Positions 16,894-24,657 of a DNA stretch of 32,129 nt are shown piece by piece. Made by a program: the position numbers and the translations under genes. Under the pieces are notes generated by a model. It had not been told where the DNA came from, made no database searches, and was given only the letters and a program-made list of their open reading frames with translations. Position 1 is the stretch's first letter, and every line of letters begins with the position of its first letter. Source of the stretch: Flavobacteriaceae bacterium TMED68 (GTDB taxonomy: Bacteria; Bacteroidota; Bacteroidia; Flavobacteriales; Flavobacteriaceae); contig NHDV01000024.1 of the NCBI GenBank assembly GCA_002167525.1, positions 192,165 through 224,293 on the forward strand, read 5' to 3'.

Positions 16894-17316
16894 TCAATTT
16901 TTAAGAAGCCAGGATGAAGATTGGATTTTATCTCCTAAACCATCTATTAAACCAATATTTAATTTTTTACAAATTTTAACTTCTGAAATACTTTTATTGC
17001 TTTGATCTCCTCCATTTGCAAAATAAAGGTCATACTTTGATCCTAAATTAGTATGTATTTTCTCTAGGCTCATTTTTACAGTTGGATCTTTGTCTATGGA
17101 TAAATAAACCTTATCAGTTATTGAAAGTTGCTTTATAATTAAGGTTCTCTCATCTTCATCCATAAATTGTTTTGACCCCTTTAACTCTCTCTGTAAATCA
17201 TTATTTACAATTACAATAAGTTCATCACCCAATTTTTTAGCATTTTTAAAAAGCTCAATATGTCCTTTATGAAGAGGATTAAAATATCCTGAAACAATTA
17301 TCCCTTTTAATTTCAT
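16894..17316 (-). CDS. RfaE2/TagD-like nucleotidyltransferase
   Basis: A 140-residue single-domain protein of the HxGH nucleotidyltransferase group. The signature is GYFNPLHKGHIELF near the N-terminus, and the later QSSSWLLKN corresponds to the usual SSS/T KMSKS-like region (ISSTxxR in TagD). It would transfer CMP or AMP to a phosphorylated small substrate, giving CDP- or ADP-activated products such as CDP-glycerol or ADP-heptose. Neither kinase nor polyol genes are seen here, so the substrate is open. It overlaps the cupin gene by 4 bases and lies one base from the UGDH gene. Confidence 0.8.
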   Translation of the reverse strand: MKLKGIIVSGYFNPLHKGHIELFKNAKKLGDELIVIVNNDLQRELKGSKQFMDEDERTLIIKQLSITDKVYLSIDKDPTVKMSLEKIHTNLGSKYDLYFANGGDQSNKSISEVKICKKLNIGLIDGLGDKIQSSSWLLKN

Positions 17317-17666
17317 TGAATTCTATTATAATCGTCATCAATTCTAACAATATCATCTTCACCAAAATATGACCCTAACTGTACTTCAATAAAAACAACT
17401 TTTTTTTGTTTTTCATTTTGAATTCGATGTTTCGCTCTTTTTGGAATTAATATTGTATCTCCTGTTTTGTATTTTTTTACCTTTCCTTCAACGGTTACAA
17501 TTGCTTCACCTTCAACGATTGTCCAAACCTCTGATCTTCTATTGTGATATTGATAAGATAATCTCTCACCAGAATCAACTTCAATTCTTTTCAGTTTATA
17601 ATTTGGCTCATCATGAATTACAAAAAACCGTCCCCATGGTCTTTCTACTTTTTCTATTGACTTCAT
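17313..17666 (-). CDS. Stand-alone cupin, mannose-6-phosphate isomerase type II domain
   Basis: A 117-residue cupin matching only the isomerase part of bifunctional ManC. It contains RPWGRFFVI, SYQYHNRRSEVWTIVEGEA (metal-binding His and Glu) and the ending EDDIVRIDDDYNR, a hallmark of the MannoseP_isomer family. No guanylyltransferase domain is attached. It may interconvert fructose-6-phosphate and mannose-6-phosphate or another phosphosugar. In this operon it is coupled by 4-base overlaps to the regulator before and the nucleotidyltransferase after it, which suggests the two small enzymes handle one sugar phosphate. Family is clear, actual substrate is not. Confidence 0.82.
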   Translation of the reverse strand: MKSIEKVERPWGRFFVIHDEPNYKLKRIEVDSGERLSYQYHNRRSEVWTIVEGEAIVTVEGKVKKYKTGDTILIPKRAKHRIQNEKQKKVVFIEVQLGSYFGEDDIVRIDDDYNRIQ

Positions 17667-18181
17667 TTTACTTTTGAATTAAATAGTACTATGTGATCTC
17701 TATTTGATATAAATTTTGAAGCTAAATAAAATCCAACTTTTCTTCCAATTAACTTTTCGATTTTATCCTCTAGCTGAGCTATGTAATTCATATTAAGGTC
17801 TTGACCTATCAAAAAGATCTCTATAAATCCAGAGTCGATACCCTTGGCATAATCACCAACCAAAATTATCTGATTTACTTCACCCATACGATCTAAAACA
17901 GTATCAACTATGTCTTCAAGACCAAGATGTTTTAATACAACTTTTCTTAAGACATCATATAAAGGATGTTTAATATTAGCTTTGTATTCAACTTTATTAT
18001 TGACCTTTATTTTATTTAAATAACCAGCACCTTGAAGATGATTAAGCTCCCTTCTTATAGCATTTGTTGATTCCCCCATTTCAATAGCAAGACCATTTAA
18101 ATGACCCTTGTTAGCTTGAGAAATAAAAAATTTGATTAACAGCCTTAATCGGGTTTTTGATGTTATTAATTCTCCTAACAT
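17663..18181 (-). CDS. Winged-helix regulator with degenerate nucleotidyltransferase-like domain
   Basis: A 172-residue protein. Residues 1 to about 70 form an ArsR/MarR-like winged helix (KTRLRLLIKFFIS, a second helix pair around NGLAIEMGESTNAIRRELNH, then a wing at GYLNKIKVNNKVEYKAN). From about 100 the sequence LVGDYAKGIDSGFIEIFLIG resembles the GSxARG...SDIDLLV strand-turn of minimal nucleotidyltransferases, but the Ser is changed and the catalytic aspartates are not kept, so it is probably inactive. Proteins of this kind are common just after UpxY-type genes in Bacteroidota capsule loci. A regulatory or sensor role in operon expression is the best guess. Confidence 0.72.
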   Translation of the reverse strand: MLGELITSKTRLRLLIKFFISQANKGHLNGLAIEMGESTNAIRRELNHLQGAGYLNKIKVNNKVEYKANIKHPLYDVLRKVVLKHLGLEDIVDTVLDRMGEVNQIILVGDYAKGIDSGFIEIFLIGQDLNMNYIAQLEDKIEKLIGRKVGFYLASKFISNRDHIVLFNSKVK

Positions 18182-18201
18182 AATTTATTTTTGCATTTTA
18201 A

Positions 18202-18233
18202 CACGGCTCCGCCATGTCTGTCACACGACAAAC
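18202..18233 (-). promoter_or_regulatory. Two tandem hairpins with an ops-like core in the gap after the antiterminator gene
   Basis: In the 81-base gap between the antiterminator gene and the next gene, the transcript can form two hairpins: GTTTGTC-GTGT-GACAGAC (one G-U pair), then CATGGC-GGA-GCCGTG (one G-U pair). The island is GC-rich in a very AT-rich stretch. On the coding strand GGCGGAGCCGTG matches the enterobacterial ops core GGCGGTAGCGTG at 9 of 12 positions. There is no U-tract, so neither is a typical terminator. A recognition or pause element for the adjacent NusG paralogue is possible but unproven. Confidence 0.45.
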
Positions 18234-18262
18234 GGTGAAATGAGATTATCAACGGAATTTAA

Positions 18263-18733
18263 TTAAGCTTTATTTTTCTTAAGTGTTATTAAGACACCTA
18301 AGGTATTTAAAGCCAATTTAATATTGCTTTTATCCAAACTAACTACTTCTCCTGTTATCCCTTTGAATGGCCCTGATTTGATTTTATAATTAGAATTTAA
18401 TTCAATTTTTTCCATGGTAAAATCATCATAAAATTGATTTAGGTGATTTCGCATTTCAGCAATCTCAATAGGGCGGATTTTTGCTGGTTTGCCAAGCCAG
18501 TAAACATATCTTAAAACTCCGTTAACTGTAAAAACCTTTTCTCTATTTAAAGGATTAACTCTTGTAAACACATAATTAGGTAACAAAACTTTTTCAACTT
18601 TTTTTATTCTGTCTGAATATTGCTTATATGTTTTAAATGTGGGGCAAAAAGCCTCAATATTTTTGTCCAAAAGGCTTGTGACTACCTTTTTTTCAAAATT
18701 TGATTTAGTATATAAGGCAAACCAGTTATCCAT
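18263..18733 (-). CDS. NusG-paralogue transcription antiterminator, UpxY-like
   Basis: A 156-residue protein with an NGN domain (WFALYTKSNFEKKVVTSLL, then CPTFKTYKQYSDRIKKVEK, LLPNYVFTRVN, VLRYVYWLGKPAKI) and a C-terminal KOW motif (KSGPFKGITGEVVSL). This is the layout of NusG-family specialised elongation factors such as UpxY of Bacteroides capsule loci and RfaH. I chose the ATG at 18731-18733, because MDNWFALYTK aligns with the normal family start. A longer frame starting with TTG at 18763 would enter the leader hairpin. It is the first gene of the polysaccharide operon, so it most likely suppresses premature termination over the long transcript that follows. Confidence 0.88.
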   Translation of the reverse strand: MDNWFALYTKSNFEKKVVTSLLDKNIEAFCPTFKTYKQYSDRIKKVEKVLLPNYVFTRVNPLNREKVFTVNGVLRYVYWLGKPAKIRPIEIAEMRNHLNQFYDDFTMEKIELNSNYKIKSGPFKGITGEVVSLDKSNIKLALNTLGVLITLKKNKA

Positions 18734-18752
18734 TATACTTATTATGTTATCA

Positions 18753-18782
18753 TTAAGCTGCAAAATAATTTTTGCAGCTTAA
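18753..18782 (-). promoter_or_regulatory. Perfect 13-bp hairpin in the operon leader
   Basis: A perfect inverted repeat with 13-bp arms (TTAAGCTGCAAAA and its complement) and a 4-base loop. It lies 19 bases upstream of the antiterminator start codon and downstream of the predicted promoter, so it would form in the 5' leader RNA. There is no U-run after it on the minus strand, so it is not a standard intrinsic terminator. A pause, attenuation or UpxY-recruitment element is a reasonable inference. Confidence 0.7.
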
Positions 18783-18822
18783 CTTTTTCAAGAACTATTT
18801 AAAAAGGCTTAATATCAAGTAA

Positions 18823-18853
18823 CAAATGTACTTGTTATTTTTATAAATAGCAA
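18823..18853 (-). promoter_or_regulatory. Predicted Bacteroidota-type promoter of the polysaccharide operon
   Basis: On the minus strand a TACATTTG (matching the -7 consensus TAnnTTTG exactly, 18823-18830) is preceded by TTG at 18851-18853 with a 20-base spacer, inside the 17-23 range known for flavobacterial sigma-A promoters. The transcript would start near 18816-18818, giving a leader of about 85 bases before the antiterminator gene. It is the best-matching promoter noticed in the window. Confidence 0.6.
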
Positions 18854-18882
18854 CAAAAAAACAGATAATTTTTTTGCTATTT
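18845..18882. repeat. Inverted repeat downstream of the ligase-like gene
   Basis: Arms AAATAGCAA (18845-18853) and TTGCTATTT (18874-18882) pair perfectly over 9 bp, and the A-tract/T-tract inside can extend the stem after one unpaired base. It lies about 48 bases beyond the stop of the TPR/ligase-like gene and overlaps the -33 region of the operon promoter. On the minus strand the U-tract after it is poor, so it is at best a weak terminator. Confidence 0.4.
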
Positions 18883-18929
18883 TTTAAGGAAATAAGAATT
18901 TTCTGTTGAGAAATAATTATCCTCTTATT

Positions 18930-21260
18930 CTAAAAACCCTGACCACAATATTTTTCAATTAAAGAATTTGATTGAGGAAATCCGGATTCAGCTGATATAT
19001 CTAATAAAGGACATGCCCCAATCGGATCACCCATTCTTATAAAAATCAAGGCTTTTATATATTCACACTTCCCATTTAACGGATTTAAGTCATTAATCAC
19101 TTTATCGATATAATCTAATGCTCTATTTAAGTTCCCTGTCATGTAAAATGAAGTAGCGGCATTTTCATAATAAGCATAATCAAGAGGGTTTATTTTTATC
19201 GCATTTTCAAATTCAATGCCTGCATTTTCATAGTCCAAATTATCAAAATACTCTAACCCTTTATTTGAAAAATTTCTAGCCTCAATAATTTTGTCTTCTC
19301 CAAGATATACTTTTCTATATAAGGCTTCAAACTCCTGATCTCCTTGAAAAGTTTTTCTTGCAACATCTGCTTTATCAATTAAAGATTCATCTCCGGGTAG
19401 ATATAAACTACTAGCAATGATTAAATAATTTTTCCAGTTATTTACTTTATTATTCACAATTAAAGTTTCAAATGCTTCATCCAATGCTTGTTTGTCCCTT
19501 GTCTTACTTATGAGATTAAGATAAGTCGAAGAATGAAGATCATTATTTGGAAGTCCATAAAAGGCCTTTTTAGCATAATATTTTGCACTGTCTAATTTGC
19601 CAAGTTCTTGATAAATTTGACTTTTTAGTATTTCACTATAAAATAGATATGGATTGGCTTTTATGCCCTCATCTACAAGTTCAATTGCCTTTCTATATTT
19701 TTTAGCTTTAAAATAATATCTAGCTTTTATGGATTTAATTGGTATTGTCGTGACTGTAATGTTAGGTATGCTAGGTACTATATTTTCTAATTGATTTATT
19801 GGAAGATTGTATTGATTAGAATTAAAATCTTGAAGTAAAAACATTTGTCCTTTTAAGGACTTATATACAAGATTCGTTACATATGCACTTGGTACAATAA
19901 TTAATATTCCAAGGATTAAAAATATCTTATTTAATTTAACTTTTGATGATTTAGGCTTTACAAGAATTTCTTTATGTTTTTGATTGTAAACTGTGATTAG
20001 AGCCAAAACGCAACTCCAAACCACTAGTACTTGCGGTCTAGCTATAGGAAAATTTAAATTCGCATCAACTGAGTATACGCCTAATGACAATAAAATTAAA
20101 AAGATGAAAATCTTCTCTTTTTCTGATAATTTTGAATTTCTAATGATATTATAAGAAAAATAAATTGCTAAAAGAAAAATAGATAAATACAACATAAAGC
20201 CAATAATACCTAGTTCAGCTCCTAACTGAATAAAATCGCTATGAGCATGATAAGGTACAACGTAACCAAGAATATCATTTGCATCATATTCAATTGATTT
20301 TAATTTCCAATTCCCCAAACCTACTCCAAGGATTGGATTAGATGAAAGGTGTGTTAAAACATCTTCATAATATCTAAGCCTCTGATTTACAGAACCATCA
20401 TTTGTGCTTATTGAAATTGTAGCTGCCCTTGATATCGCATCAGCTCCTTTTGAGGAAAGGTAAACTTGATTTACTAAAACTGCCAATAATAGAGGTGCTA
20501 AAAAAAATAAATTCCTTAATAAATGTAGATATCTCTTATCGTTCATGTAAAGTGATAGATTCATTACTACAAAACCAACAAAAATAAAAATTACCCCTAC
20601 AAAAGATGCTCTAGACTGTATCATTGATAAACATAGCAAGGCCATAAAAATCAATGTTGTAAGAATTATTTTGTATAATTTTTTACTGTTTGTATGAATT
20701 AAATAAAGTAAGAATGGAATTTTTATAGCAATTGAAAATGCGGTGATATTTCTATTTGCAGTAACTCCTTTTAATTCTCCTGATGAAATTGTCCCTGTTA
20801 GGTTAATCATTGACTGAGCTTCAATGACTACAGCATAAACCTCTATCCCCAGAATTAACGTGATTACCCAGCATATAAAATTGATTTTATTTTTAAAAAG
20901 AAATAAAAAAATACCCATGACGAGGTACATTATTAAAACATTTGCTTGCCTCGTAATATTTACAATAACTTCAGTTGGATTGATTGCATAAAAATAGGAT
21001 AATGAAGCCCATACAATAAAACCAATATACACAATTGATATTGGTGATCTTAACGTAGATGAAATTGATAACGAAAAATATTTAAGATTGTAGGCCAAAT
21101 AAAGAATACTTATTCCATTTAAAACTGTCATCGCAATCCATTGTGGGGCAATTTTATCAACCGCATTTAAATTTGGTACAAACCCAATGCATAGATAACA
21201 GATAAGAATCAATCCTGAAGTAATTGACAGTAAATTTAATTTTTGCAAACTTTTATTCAT
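18930..21260 (-). CDS. O-antigen ligase/polymerase family protein with C-terminal TPR region (paralogue 2)
   Basis: A 776-residue protein in two parts. Residues 1 to about 470 hold about 12 membrane segments and a large periplasmic loop with the Wzy_C/WaaL signature NPILGVGLGNWKLKSI and YVVPYHAHSDFIQLGAELGI, including the conserved His of the ligase family. After the last membrane segment (about 446-470), residues 500-776 are TPR-like helices (ARYYFKAKKYRKAIELVDEG; YENAGIEFENAIKINPLDYA). It would join or transfer lipid-linked glycan chains at the periplasmic face. It is ten bases downstream of a close paralogue and probably co-transcribed with it. Which of the two is polymerase and which ligase cannot be told from sequence. 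Confidence 0.85.
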   Translation of the reverse strand: MNKSLQKLNLLSITSGLILICYLCIGFVPNLNAVDKIAPQWIAMTVLNGISILYLAYNLKYFSLSISSTLRSPISIVYIGFIVWASLSYFYAINPTEVIVNITRQANVLIMYLVMGIFLFLFKNKINFICWVITLILGIEVYAVVIEAQSMINLTGTISSGELKGVTANRNITAFSIAIKIPFLLYLIHTNSKKLYKIILTTLIFMALLCLSMIQSRASFVGVIFIFVGFVVMNLSLYMNDKRYLHLLRNLFFLAPLLLAVLVNQVYLSSKGADAISRAATISISTNDGSVNQRLRYYEDVLTHLSSNPILGVGLGNWKLKSIEYDANDILGYVVPYHAHSDFIQLGAELGIIGFMLYLSIFLLAIYFSYNIIRNSKLSEKEKIFIFLILLSLGVYSVDANLNFPIARPQVLVVWSCVLALITVYNQKHKEILVKPKSSKVKLNKIFLILGILIIVPSAYVTNLVYKSLKGQMFLLQDFNSNQYNLPINQLENIVPSIPNITVTTIPIKSIKARYYFKAKKYRKAIELVDEGIKANPYLFYSEILKSQIYQELGKLDSAKYYAKKAFYGLPNNDLHSSTYLNLISKTRDKQALDEAFETLIVNNKVNNWKNYLIIASSLYLPGDESLIDKADVARKTFQGDQEFEALYRKVYLGEDKIIEARNFSNKGLEYFDNLDYENAGIEFENAIKINPLDYAYYENAATSFYMTGNLNRALDYIDKVINDLNPLNGKCEYIKALIFIRMGDPIGACPLLDISAESGFPQSNSLIEKYCGQGF

Positions 21261-21270
21261 TTGATGAATT

Positions 21271-23592
21271 TTAATTTATGCAAAATTGCTTTTGAGTAAC
21301 TAAGGCATCTTGATAATTTAACTCGGCTGCCTTTGAAATGAAATTACACCCTCCTTGTATGTCACCCATAGCAATTTTAGATATACCATGGAGATATTCT
21401 GACTTACCTGTGCCTGGGTTAAGACTATTTATAACTTTAGAAGAATATAGCATAGAATTTCCATAATCTTTTAACTGGTAAAAGCATGTTGCGGCATTTT
21501 CTAAATACGAATATTCCATAGGGTCTTCTTTTGCCGCTTCAAGATAATATGATGCAGCTTTTGCATATTGTTTATTTTGAAAATGTGGAAATGCTTCTTT
21601 TGCTAAATTTACACCACTTCGAATCTTTGAAGGCTTTATAAATGCTAACTTTCTTAGAAGTAGAAAGTTTTGATTTTTTGGGAAAAGTTCTACTGCACGA
21701 TTAGTTAACTTCATAAGATCCGGATTTTCCGCACCAATGATATCTATATAAGCAGTAATTATATTTTGCCAATTTGCTTGAGACTGGTTTTCAAGCAGCT
21801 GATCCGCAGCCATTTTTATAGTAATAGTATCTTTTTTTTCCATAGCTAATTTTACAAAATTGGCTACATGCAAACTATTATTTGGTAATCCAAAAAAAGC
21901 GATTTTAGAATAGTGATAAGCACTATCAGTATTTCCTTTAGCTTGAAATATTCTACTTTTCATGTTTTCAGTAAAATATAAAAAAGGGTTTGGCTTACTG
22001 CTTCCTTCAAGTGATTTTAAAGCTTTATCATACTGCTTGTTATTAAGATAGTATCTTGCTTTTATTGATTTTAAGGGAATAGTAGTTACTGTTACGTTTG
22101 GAATTTCTAATTCCATAGTCTCTATTTGGCTAATTTTAGTATTATAATTATTAGTATTAAAATCTGAAAGTAAAAATATTTGGTTCTTTAATGATTCATA
22201 CACTTTAATTGAGATAAATAAACTGGGTAGACTCATTAACAAAATTGAACAAAGAATTATTAGATTAAATTTTTTGCTGTTATTTTTTTTTATCTTTTTA
22301 AGTCTTGTATTATAGTAGTAAGTTATGAGTGCAATAATTAATGCCCAAACAATTATTACTTGTGGTCTTGCAATTGGAAAATTTAGATTTGCATCAATAA
22401 AATATACACCTAAACTTGTAAGAGTAAAATAAATAAATAGCCTTTCCTCTTTTTTAATATCTATTTTAAAAAGGATTTTTAATGCAAAAAATAGAGCTAA
22501 TAAGAATACACCTAAGTATGAGCAAAATCCTAATATCCCTAGTTCTGCACCCAATTGAATAAAATCACTATGTGCATGATAAGGAACAACATATCCTGAC
22601 ATGTTTTTTTTATCATATTCTATAGATTTAAATTTCCAATTTCCTAAACCAACTCCCAAAATTGGATTTGCTGTTAAATGTGACAATACATGACTATAAT
22701 ATCTTAAACGTTGATTTACTGAACCATCATTTGTAGAGAAAGAAATTGTAGATGCTCTAGATACAGCATCAGCACCTTTTGATGCGAAAAAAAGTTGGTT
22801 AATAGAAATGGAGAGAATTAAAGGAATAAATATTAATAAAATCATTTTTACTTTGAATGCATTATTCTTCTCTTTATAAAACAAAAAGGGAGTCAAAAAA
22901 TACACTATTGCTACTAGACCAATTGCCAAATATGATGCTCTAGATTGAATGGTTGACAGCGCAGTTATTGCTAATGTTATTATTATTATACCCAAAACTT
23001 TAATTTTTATTTTTTTTGCTTTGGTTAATAGGAATAAAACAAAAGGTATTTTTAAAGCAATTGAAAATGCTGCAATATTTCTGTTTGCTGTAACTCCTTT
23101 TAAATTTCCAGAAATGATTTCACCTGAAGTATTAATCATATCTAATGCCTGGTCAAAAACAAAATATGTTTCTAATGCAAGTATTATCGTCAAAACATAA
23201 GAGAAAAAATTTTCCTTATTATCAATGGAAGACAATAAGATAAACATATTAGTATACATAAAGAAAACGTTAAACTGTCTTGAAATATTAACTAAAACTT
23301 CGGTTGGATTTATTGCGTAGAAAAACGAAAGTCCACCCCAAATAATAAAAAAGGAGTATAGTACAGTTAACCACGACTTAAAATGAAGTGAAATTTTTTC
23401 ATCAAAGCGAGCTCTATTTTTTAAAATAAAAATTGCAGTAATAATGTTCAAAGACCCCATAAATAGCCATTGGGGTGCAATTTTATCAATTGCCTGGAGA
23501 TTTGGTATAAATCCAATGCATAGGTAAAGAATACAAATTATTGATTCATAAAATGAGAATTTAATAGGTATTTTTTGGTTCTTATCACTCAT
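21271..23592 (-). CDS. O-antigen ligase/polymerase family protein with C-terminal TPR region (paralogue 1)
   Basis: A 773-residue protein with the same layout as the following gene: about 12 membrane segments, the Wzy_C-type loop (NPILGVGLGNWKFKSI; YVVPYHAHSDFIQLGAELGI), then a TPR region after about residue 490 (ARYYLNNKQYDKALKSLEGS; AASYYLEAAKEDPMEYSYLE). Several long blocks are almost identical to its neighbour, including INPTEV, GVTANRNI, NDGSVNQRLRYY and the loop above, while the TPR parts have diverged more. This indicates tandem duplication. It is divergent from the WecA-like gene, with 75 bases between start codons. Confidence 0.85.
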   Translation of the reverse strand: MSDKNQKIPIKFSFYESIICILYLCIGFIPNLQAIDKIAPQWLFMGSLNIITAIFILKNRARFDEKISLHFKSWLTVLYSFFIIWGGLSFFYAINPTEVLVNISRQFNVFFMYTNMFILLSSIDNKENFFSYVLTIILALETYFVFDQALDMINTSGEIISGNLKGVTANRNIAAFSIALKIPFVLFLLTKAKKIKIKVLGIIIITLAITALSTIQSRASYLAIGLVAIVYFLTPFLFYKEKNNAFKVKMILLIFIPLILSISINQLFFASKGADAVSRASTISFSTNDGSVNQRLRYYSHVLSHLTANPILGVGLGNWKFKSIEYDKKNMSGYVVPYHAHSDFIQLGAELGILGFCSYLGVFLLALFFALKILFKIDIKKEERLFIYFTLTSLGVYFIDANLNFPIARPQVIIVWALIIALITYYYNTRLKKIKKNNSKKFNLIILCSILLMSLPSLFISIKVYESLKNQIFLLSDFNTNNYNTKISQIETMELEIPNVTVTTIPLKSIKARYYLNNKQYDKALKSLEGSSKPNPFLYFTENMKSRIFQAKGNTDSAYHYSKIAFFGLPNNSLHVANFVKLAMEKKDTITIKMAADQLLENQSQANWQNIITAYIDIIGAENPDLMKLTNRAVELFPKNQNFLLLRKLAFIKPSKIRSGVNLAKEAFPHFQNKQYAKAASYYLEAAKEDPMEYSYLENAATCFYQLKDYGNSMLYSSKVINSLNPGTGKSEYLHGISKIAMGDIQGGCNFISKAAELNYQDALVTQKQFCIN

Positions 23593-23655
23593 TTTTATTT
23601 GATTTATGACAAAGAAAGAAATTTTAAATCCAAAAATTGCTTTTTTATTTTGGTT

Positions 23656-23663
23656 TATATTTG
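23656..23663 (+). promoter_or_regulatory. Possible -7 element of the WecA-like gene
   Basis: TATATTTG matches the TAnnTTTG consensus exactly and ends 4 bases before the ATG at 23668. A TTG lies 16 bases upstream (23637-23639), slightly short of the usual spacing. If used, transcription would begin at or very near the start codon, giving a leaderless or nearly leaderless mRNA. Such matches occur by chance in AT-rich DNA. Confidence 0.3.
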
Positions 23664-23667
23664 ATCT

Positions 23668-24597
23668 ATGGAATTATCGATTATTTTTCTTGCATTAGTT
23701 TCATCCATTATTTTTCATACAGCTACTCAGTATATATTTATCAAATTAAAACGCTTTGATGATTTTAATCATCGTACTTCCCATAAAACCGTTGCAACTA
23801 GATCTGGGGGAATTAGTATTTTTTGTTCTTTATTTTTAATATCTCTAATATATTATTTTTTAAAAATAGAGCTTTTCGATTATTCGCTTTTTGTTCCACT
23901 TGGAATTCTTTTCATAATTGGTGTTTACGACGATTTATATCAAGCAGACTTTAAATTAAAGTTTTTGATGCAACTAATTGTTGCAAAAATTCTAATCGAT
24001 CAGGGCTATGTAATTACAAATCTTTATGGATTTTTAGGAATAAATGAAATCCCATGGATAATTTCACAATTTTTTACTGGCCTAACTTTTATTATTATTG
24101 TTAATGCATACAATTTTATAGATGGGATTGATGGTTTGGCAATAAGTGAGACATTAAAAAATCTTTGTTTTTTTCTGTTTCTATTACCTCCAAACGATTC
24201 ATTTTACAATCTGGCATATGTTTTAATTTTTATCAGCTTTCCCTTTTATTTTTTTAATTTAAAGAAACGAAAAAAGGTTTTTTTAGGAGATGCGGGATCA
24301 CTATTCTTGGGTGGTGTAAATATAGTTTTCCTTTTTCATTTTTTAAATCCTAATACCACTGTTAATATTGTAATTGGCATTAAGAAAATTTTGTTTGGGA
24401 CAATTCTTTTGTCATATCCTTTAATAGACTTAACTAGGGTTGTTATAATTAGAATAATAAACAGAAGATCTCCTTTCACAGCTGATCAAAATCATATTCA
24501 CCATTGGTTTATTTCAAAAGGATTCAGTCATATCAAAACTACATTTATTGTCCTTTTGGGAGGAACAATTCTTTTATTTTTTACTTTTTGGATATAA
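23668..24597 (+). CDS. WecA/MraY-like undecaprenyl-phosphate sugar-1-phosphate transferase
   Basis: A 309-residue membrane protein of glycosyltransferase family 4 (PNPT) with about 10-11 membrane segments. Conserved blocks are RTSHKTVATRSGGI (36-49), the Asp-Asp pair at 88-89 (GVYDDLYQADFKLKF), NAYNFIDGIDGLA (146-158), FLGDAGSLFLG (205-215) and QNHIHH (the HIHH motif of the WecA branch). It transfers a sugar-1-phosphate, commonly GlcNAc or a related HexNAc, from its UDP form to undecaprenyl phosphate in the inner membrane, starting a lipid-linked glycan. The HIHH motif and short length favour WecA-type over MraY. It is transcribed away from the ligase genes and ends in a strong terminator. 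Confidence 0.88.
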   Translation: MELSIIFLALVSSIIFHTATQYIFIKLKRFDDFNHRTSHKTVATRSGGISIFCSLFLISLIYYFLKIELFDYSLFVPLGILFIIGVYDDLYQADFKLKFLMQLIVAKILIDQGYVITNLYGFLGINEIPWIISQFFTGLTFIIIVNAYNFIDGIDGLAISETLKNLCFFLFLLPPNDSFYNLAYVLIFISFPFYFFNLKKRKKVFLGDAGSLFLGGVNIVFLFHFLNPNTTVNIVIGIKKILFGTILLSYPLIDLTRVVIIRIINRRSPFTADQNHIHHWFISKGFSHIKTTFIVLLGGTILLFFTFWI

Positions 24598-24626
24598 AAA
24601 AACCCTCTCAAATTGAGAGGGTTTTT
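24598..24626. terminator. Bidirectional intrinsic terminator
   Basis: A perfect CCCTCTCA/TGAGAGGG stem (24603-24610 and 24614-24621) with a 3-base loop, flanked by A-run and T-run that extend the stem. It lies just after the plus-strand WecA-like stop and 32 bases after the minus-strand lipoprotein stop, so it ends both convergent transcripts. Confidence 0.92.
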
Positions 24627-24657
24627 AAGTTAGATAATGCTAACGATGAATTAGAAA

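Noticed and set aside
18734..18763. TTG start giving a longer NusG-like protein
   Set aside because: The extension runs into the perfect leader hairpin, and the family normally begins at the M-x-x-W-x-A-L-Y-T-K position, which has its own ATG.
18845..18882. Strong terminator for the upstream ligase-like gene
   Set aside because: The hairpin is real, but the U-run on the transcribed strand is poor and it overlaps the promoter region, so it is listed only as an inverted repeat.
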